Assembly: GCA_003141095.1 (NCBI GenBank)
Contig: PLKM01000035.1
Coordinates: forward strand, 1-60,037
Direction: 5' to 3'
DNA from: Acidimicrobiaceae bacterium
GTDB taxonomy: Bacteria; Actinomycetota; Acidimicrobiia; Acidimicrobiales; RAAP-2
DNA: 60,037 nt
Shown here piece by piece: positions 56,283 through 60,037 of the stretch. The stretch's first letter is position 1, and every line of letters starts with the position of its first letter. The position numbers were made by a program, and so were the translations under genes. A model generated the notes under the pieces. The model did no database searches. It was not told the origin of the DNA and saw only the letters and a list, made by a program, of their open reading frames with translations.

Positions 56283-56963
56283 TCAGCCTCGAAGGCTCGC
56301 ACTCGCGAGCACGGTGCCGTTAGGGGCGATGAGCCGGGCGCCACGCACCCGTCCCGCCGGTGACGTCAGAGGTGCGCCCCACGCGCCGTATCCGTCCGAG
56401 AGGTTGTACTTTCCCAGTGTCTCCACCTTTCCTCCGGCGAGGATCACTTCGCAGGTCACGGCACCTAACCACGAACTACTGTTAATCGTCATAAGCATCC
56501 ACGAGGGTGTGCCCGGCGAGAGGATGACGCTGCCGACAACGTGCCCGTGTGAACTGAGATTCGCCTCGGCGAGTTGGGTCGTCGCTGGCTGATGCTGGCT
56601 GTTGCTGGACCCGTTCGTGACCAACATCCCTACGCCGAAGCCGAGCACCACCAAGACCGCAGCCGCGAGCGCCAACACGCCCGCGCGGCGAGGATGCGCC
56701 GCCTGGTTCGGTTGAGCGCCCGACTCCAATCGTCGAGCAAGACGAAGTTCGAAACCCAGCGGTGGCTCGATCTCCGGGGCGAACTCGAGCATGGTGTCGG
56801 CCACGATCGAGAGCTCTTCCAGCTCCGAATTGCACGACGGGCAGTGCGCGACGTGTTCCAGTACCTGCGCGCGGCGCCGACCTGACACGATTCCGAGCGC
56901 GATCGCCGCGAGGTCCTCTTTGAATGCTTCGCACTCTCGCTGCTCTTGGGTGCTCTCGCTCAT
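56283..56963 (-). CDS. Anti-sigma factor (zinc-finger, RskA-type)
   Basis: A 226-residue membrane anti-sigma factor. The N-terminal anti-sigma domain carries HVAHCPSC (HxxxCxxC). A single TM helix follows at about 95-115 (VLALAAAVLVVLGFGVGMLVT), and the rest is extracytoplasmic, as in RskA. Its ATG at 56963 overlaps the sigma factor's stop codon, the usual coupled arrangement. It presumably holds the ECF sigma inactive until a membrane or redox signal triggers proteolysis. Confidence 0.9.
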   Translation of the reverse strand: MSESTQEQRECEAFKEDLAAIALGIVSGRRRAQVLEHVAHCPSCNSELEELSIVADTMLEFAPEIEPPLGFELRLARRLESGAQPNQAAHPRRAGVLALAAAVLVVLGFGVGMLVTNGSSNSQHQPATTQLAEANLSSHGHVVGSVILSPGTPSWMLMTINSSSWLGAVTCEVILAGGKVETLGKYNLSDGYGAWGAPLTSPAGRVRGARLIAPNGTVLASASLRG

Positions 56964-57544
56964 TACGCTTCCTCATTGATGACGGCCTGGCGAAGCTTGG
57001 CCATTCCCAGACGGATCCGGCTCTTCGCCGTGCCGAGCGGAATGGCTTCGCTCTCGGAGATCTCTTCGGCGGTGCGCCCGTACAACGCAGCGAGCACGAC
57101 CGCGCGGCGTTGGTCGATGGGTAAGTCCAAGAGCGCGGACCTGGCGCGCGCGACCGCCTCTGAGGCGACGGCGGCGGTGTCGGGTTGGTGCTCGGTGCTC
57201 ATCAGCTCGAGAAAAACCCGATCATCGGGATCAGTCGGTACGCCGCGTCGGACACGAGTCGCGTCGATCGCCAGATTGTGGGTGATTGTCAGCGCCCACG
57301 TGGACACTGATCCGCGACGAGCGTCGAACACCTGGGCGTGGCGGAAGATCCGGATGAACGCCTCCTGGGCCACGTCCTCGGCGTCACCGACGTCACCGAC
57401 GATCCCCACGGCGAGACCGTAAAGACGGCGCTGATAGCGGCGCACGAAGATGAGTCCAGCCTGGTCGTCGCCGACCGCAACTCCAGCCAGCAGCGCCTCG
57501 TCGGATACGCCGCCGTCGTCCGATCCCCACCGTCGTCTCACCAT
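56963..57544 (-). CDS. ECF sigma factor (SigK-like)
   Basis: A 193-residue sigma-70 family ECF factor. Region 2 contains GDVGDAEDVAQEAFIRIFRHA and the region 2.4 stretch SVSTWALTITHNLAIDATR. Region 4 is LPIDQRRAVVLAALYGRTAEEISESEAIPLGTAKSRIRLGMAKLR. The ATG at 57544 is the likely start. It is coupled to an RskA-like anti-sigma gene, then leads into the secreted-repeat, hydroxylase and DoxX genes, suggesting they form its regulon. Confidence 0.92.
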   Translation of the reverse strand: MVRRRWGSDDGGVSDEALLAGVAVGDDQAGLIFVRRYQRRLYGLAVGIVGDVGDAEDVAQEAFIRIFRHAQVFDARRGSVSTWALTITHNLAIDATRVRRGVPTDPDDRVFLELMSTEHQPDTAAVASEAVARARSALLDLPIDQRRAVVLAALYGRTAEEISESEAIPLGTAKSRIRLGMAKLRQAVINEEA

Positions 57545-58205
57545 AAGTTCTACGGCGCAGGAACTCCAAGAGATCACTCAGCGCCGCCGTCCCCCGAATC
57601 GGACGCTAGCGGCCCCTGCCACGTCGCGCTTCCTAAAGTCGATTCCAAAGACCTCGTCCGACTTGATACCAAGGCGAAGACCGGCCCCAGGCCCCGGTGC
57701 TCGAAGGACAGCGCAGCGCTCTGGTCAGTAACCATCAGCGAAAGAGAAGTCGACGCTCACGCCGAGACGGGACAGTGACGACGGAACGAACGACTCGCTA
57801 GGCCGCGCGCCGTCGAGGCGTGGGGGCGGCGCACTCTCGACAGAGCACGACCGACGTGGGGTCGACTCCTACGGTGACGGGGACGCGAAGGATGCGTACG
57901 ACGCCGCTCGAACGACACTGACGGGAGTGCCAGCACGTACGCCGAGCGCAGCCGCAAGGTCCCGACGCGGGAGAGCGGGTGACTCGAAGCGGCGTAGGAT
58001 CGCTACGTTCAACAGTGGTTGCAACAATGCTCACGAAGACCTCCTCATGTCACCATCACACAAAGTTTACGATGGAGGCGTCAAAAAGCGGGGACCGCGC
58101 TGGCCTTGTTGAAAGCCCGCGGGAACTGGCGACGGAGTATATCGTCTTCCCGGTTTCGCAACGCCTGTTCGCGAAGAAGTGAAGAGCCTCTCACGCGACG
58201 GTGAA
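57545..58205. other. Intergenic region, no confident gene
   Basis: This 661-bp spacer lies upstream of the sigma operon. A minus-strand frame ending at 57798 finishes VDPTSVVLCRECAAPTPRRRAA, but it has no clear start or family. The region should hold the sigma-operon promoter. No consensus could be fixed. Confidence 0.35.
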
Positions 58206-58649
58206 CTACTCAGTTCCTCGCGTCGCGCTCGCGTTCTGGCCGTCGATTGCCTTACGCAGAAGATGCGCCAGCGTCGTGCGCTCCGCTTGGCTGAGCGCAC
58301 CGAGGATCTCGTCCTCCAGGCTCTGCTGCGCCTGCTCTGCTTGATGCAACGCCTTGCGACCCCGGTCGGTCATCGAGACGATGTGGCGGCGCCGGTCAGC
58401 GGGGTCACGGCGGCGCTCGACGAGGTCATCCGCTTCGAGTTCGTTGAGCAGCAGCACGCAGTAGTTCGCGTCGATGCAGAGTCCGTCGGTGAGGGCCTGC
58501 TGGGTTGTCTCGTCGTAGTCGCGCAAGAAGGACAGGGCCGCGAGCTCTTTCAGGGTCTGACCAAGGAGTTCGGGCGTGCTTCGCCGGTTCACGAGTCGTG
58601 ACAACTGCGTGAGCAGCAGGATCGGTCCAGTGGACGAATGTTCATCCAT
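58206..58649 (-). CDS. MarR-family transcriptional regulator
   Basis: A 147-residue winged-helix repressor. The recognition part is QQALTDGLCIDANYCVLLLNELEADDLVERRRDPADRRRHIVSMTDRGRKAL, with the MarR DRR wing. The rest is helical dimerisation. The ATG at 58649 (MDEHSSTG) is preferred; other in-frame starts reach 58739. It is divergent from an MFS exporter and most likely represses it. The DNA between is AT-rich (ATATATTCATGATATAG around 58673), a plausible operator. Confidence 0.85.
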   Translation of the reverse strand: MDEHSSTGPILLLTQLSRLVNRRSTPELLGQTLKELAALSFLRDYDETTQQALTDGLCIDANYCVLLLNELEADDLVERRRDPADRRRHIVSMTDRGRKALHQAEQAQQSLEDEILGALSQAERTTLAHLLRKAIDGQNASATRGTE

Positions 58650-58762
58650 CGAAAGTAATGGTAGCGACTCCGATATATTCATGATATAGTGATTATACAT
58701 TGTTCTCGATGATACGGATTCACAGAGCAGTCGTTCCACCCCTCGCTAGGAAGGCTTCGCCA

Positions 58763-60037
58763 ATGCAAATTGCTTCTATTCTCCAATCAGGTACGACAAA
58801 CAGGCGGCGCTGGATCGCGCTCGTCGTCGTGTGCCTCGCCATGCTCATGAACGCGTTGGACTCGTCAATCGTGAACGTCGCGCTCCCCTCGATTCAAAAG
58901 AGCCTTCACTTCTCCCAGTCCAACCTCACGTGGGTGGTTGACGCCTACCTCATCGCCTTCGGGAGCTTTCTCCTCCTCGCTGGACGCTTGGGCGACCTCC
59001 TCGGTCGCAAGAAAGTCTTCCTGAGCGGCGTCGCCCTCTTCACCGCATCGTCACTGGTCTGCTCAATCGCGCAGAGCCAGGGAATGCTCATCGCGGCTCG
59101 CTTCTTCCAGGGCCTCGGTGGCGCCGTCTCGACGTCGGTCATCGTCGCGATCATCGTCACCGAGTTCTCAGGTGCCGCCGAGCGGGCGAAAGCCATGAGT
59201 GCGTACATGTTCGTCGCGGTCGGAGGCGGTTCAATTGGACTGCTGGTGGGTGGCGTCCTCACCCAGGCGGTCAACTGGCACTGGATCTTCGTCATCAACG
59301 TGCCGATCGGCATCTTGACACTCGTGCTCGGCTCGCTGCTCATCAAGGAGAACGAGGGGCTGGGCGTGCGCGAGGGGCTGGACATCACCGGCTCGCTGCT
59401 CATGACGACATCGTTGGTCACCGGTATCTACGCCATCGTGAAGGCTTCGGCCTACGGTTGGACGTCGTCGCACACGCTCGAGTTCGGCGGTCTCGCCGTC
59501 GTTCTGATGAGCGCGTTCGCCCTCGTCGAGTCGCGCGTCGCGAAGCCCATCATGCCGATGAGGATTCTCCAACTCCGCAGTCTCAGCGCCTCAAGCGTCG
59601 TACGGGGCCTGACGTTCTCCTCGATGTTCGCGGTCTTCTTCTTCGGCGCGCTCTTCCTCGAGCGGGTCCTCGGTTACGGTCCCCTGCAGACGGGCGTCGC
59701 CTTTCTGCCCATGACGCTCGTGATGGCCGCGATGTCGCTCGGGCTCACCAGTCGACTGCTCCTTCGCTACGGACCGATGAAACTCCTCGTCCCCGGCATG
59801 TCAGCGGTGGTCCTCGGACTTCTTCTCTTGACGAGGACGAGCGAACACGCCGGCTACCTGACGTCGATCTTGCCGGCATTCGTGCTGCTGGGCGTCGGCA
59901 TGAGCGTCTCGGCGGTGCCGCTGCTCACCATCGCTATGGCCGACGTCCCGAGAGCTGACGCCGGTCTCGCCTCGGGCATCGTGAACGTCTCGATGTGGCT
60001 CGCGTCATCGGCGGCGCTGGCCGTCTTCGGCACGCTC
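58763..60037 (+). CDS. MFS exporter, DHA2/EmrB family (3' end outside window)
   Basis: A proton-coupled efflux pump cut by the window end after 425 codons. The N-terminus reads WIALVVVCLAMLMNALDSSIVNVALPSIQKSL, then the loop motif AGRLGDLLGRKK. Later helices follow without interruption. The ATG at 58763 has TAGGAAGG eight bases upstream. It is divergent from a MarR repressor, the usual arrangement for multidrug or phenolic efflux. A second member of the family lies at 21.8 kb under a TetR gene. Confidence 0.9.
   Translation, partial: MQIASILQSGTTNRRRWIALVVVCLAMLMNALDSSIVNVALPSIQKSLHFSQSNLTWVVDAYLIAFGSFLLLAGRLGDLLGRKKVFLSGVALFTASSLVCSIAQSQGMLIAARFFQGLGGAVSTSVIVAIIVTEFSGAAERAKAMSAYMFVAVGGGSIGLLVGGVLTQAVNWHWIFVINVPIGILTLVLGSLLIKENEGLGVREGLDITGSLLMTTSLVTGIYAIVKASAYGWTSSHTLEFGGLAVVLMSAFALVESRVAKPIMPMRILQLRSLSASSVVRGLTFSSMFAVFFFGALFLERVLGYGPLQTGVAFLPMTLVMAAMSLGLTSRLLLRYGPMKLLVPGMSAVVLGLLLLTRTSEHAGYLTSILPAFVLLGVGMSVSAVPLLTIAMADVPRADAGLASGIVNVSMWLASSAALAVFGTL

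Overview
The window is chromosomal DNA of a high-GC Gram-positive bacterium, most likely an actinomycete (Actinomycetota). The reasons are frequent GTG starts, dense translationally coupled operons with ATGA/GTGA overlaps, a Ddn-type deazaflavin (F420) nitroreductase-family protein, a tandem-domain Lrp/AsnC regulator, a DUF1275 membrane protein and a SigK/RskA-like sigma/anti-sigma pair. An Acidimicrobiia-like lineage is possible, but the class cannot be settled from this sequence alone. No rRNA gene, complete tRNA, transposase, integrase or CRISPR array was found. A fragment resembling the 3' half of a tRNA lies at the left edge.

Layout. 0.1-9 kb: aquaporin, APC amino-acid permease, NCS1 nucleobase/allantoin-type permease, an unknown protein, a YtcJ-type amidohydrolase and a succinate-semialdehyde-type aldehyde dehydrogenase. 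9-13.5 kb: a polar amino-acid ABC importer with a DUF3830 protein and a double-domain Lrp regulator. 13.9-16.5 kb: crotonase plus acyl-CoA ligase. 17-23.3 kb: a membrane-anchored Mrr-like nuclease, a Ddn-like protein, DUF1275, a TetR-SDR pair and a divergent MFS exporter with paired direct-repeat operators. 23.3-26.8 kb: an APC permease and an Old-Yellow-Enzyme/FadH-type flavo-iron-sulfur oxidoreductase, preceded by three 16-bp repeats spaced exactly 21 bp apart.

27.3-46.8 kb is the most interesting part: two large divergent operons that look like one import-and-hydrolysis system for amide or ureido compounds. The leftward arm encodes an oligopeptide-type binding protein, a serine hydrolase closely resembling NylB (6-aminohexanoate-oligomer hydrolase), two YtcJ amidohydrolases, a fused UreA-UreB and a UreC whose nickel ligands are intact but whose active-site flap and substrate loop differ from classical urease. 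No urease maturation genes are present in the window. The rightward arm encodes a C45-type Ntn amide hydrolase, the four membrane and ATPase parts of an oligopeptide importer, two amidase-signature enzymes, a 40-residue coupled ORF and two SDR dehydrogenases. Together this gives five unrelated C-N hydrolase folds around one transporter.

46.9-60 kb: an EamA exporter with a missing or disrupted canonical start, acyl-CoA dehydrogenase, aldehyde dehydrogenase, an NMT1-like binding protein without a signal peptide, an NADPH:FMN reductase with an HxlR regulator, then a leftward group (ECF sigma, anti-sigma, secreted-repeat protein, sterol-desaturase-like hydroxylase, DoxX), and finally a MarR regulator divergent from an MFS exporter that runs off the window end.

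A working model is that exported or environmental amides, peptides or ureides are imported, hydrolysed to amino or hydroxy acids and ammonia, oxidised by the SDRs and aldehyde dehydrogenases, and passed to CoA-linked beta-oxidation (ligase, acyl-CoA dehydrogenase, crotonase). This model is inference from gene families and adjacency. No substrate is known.
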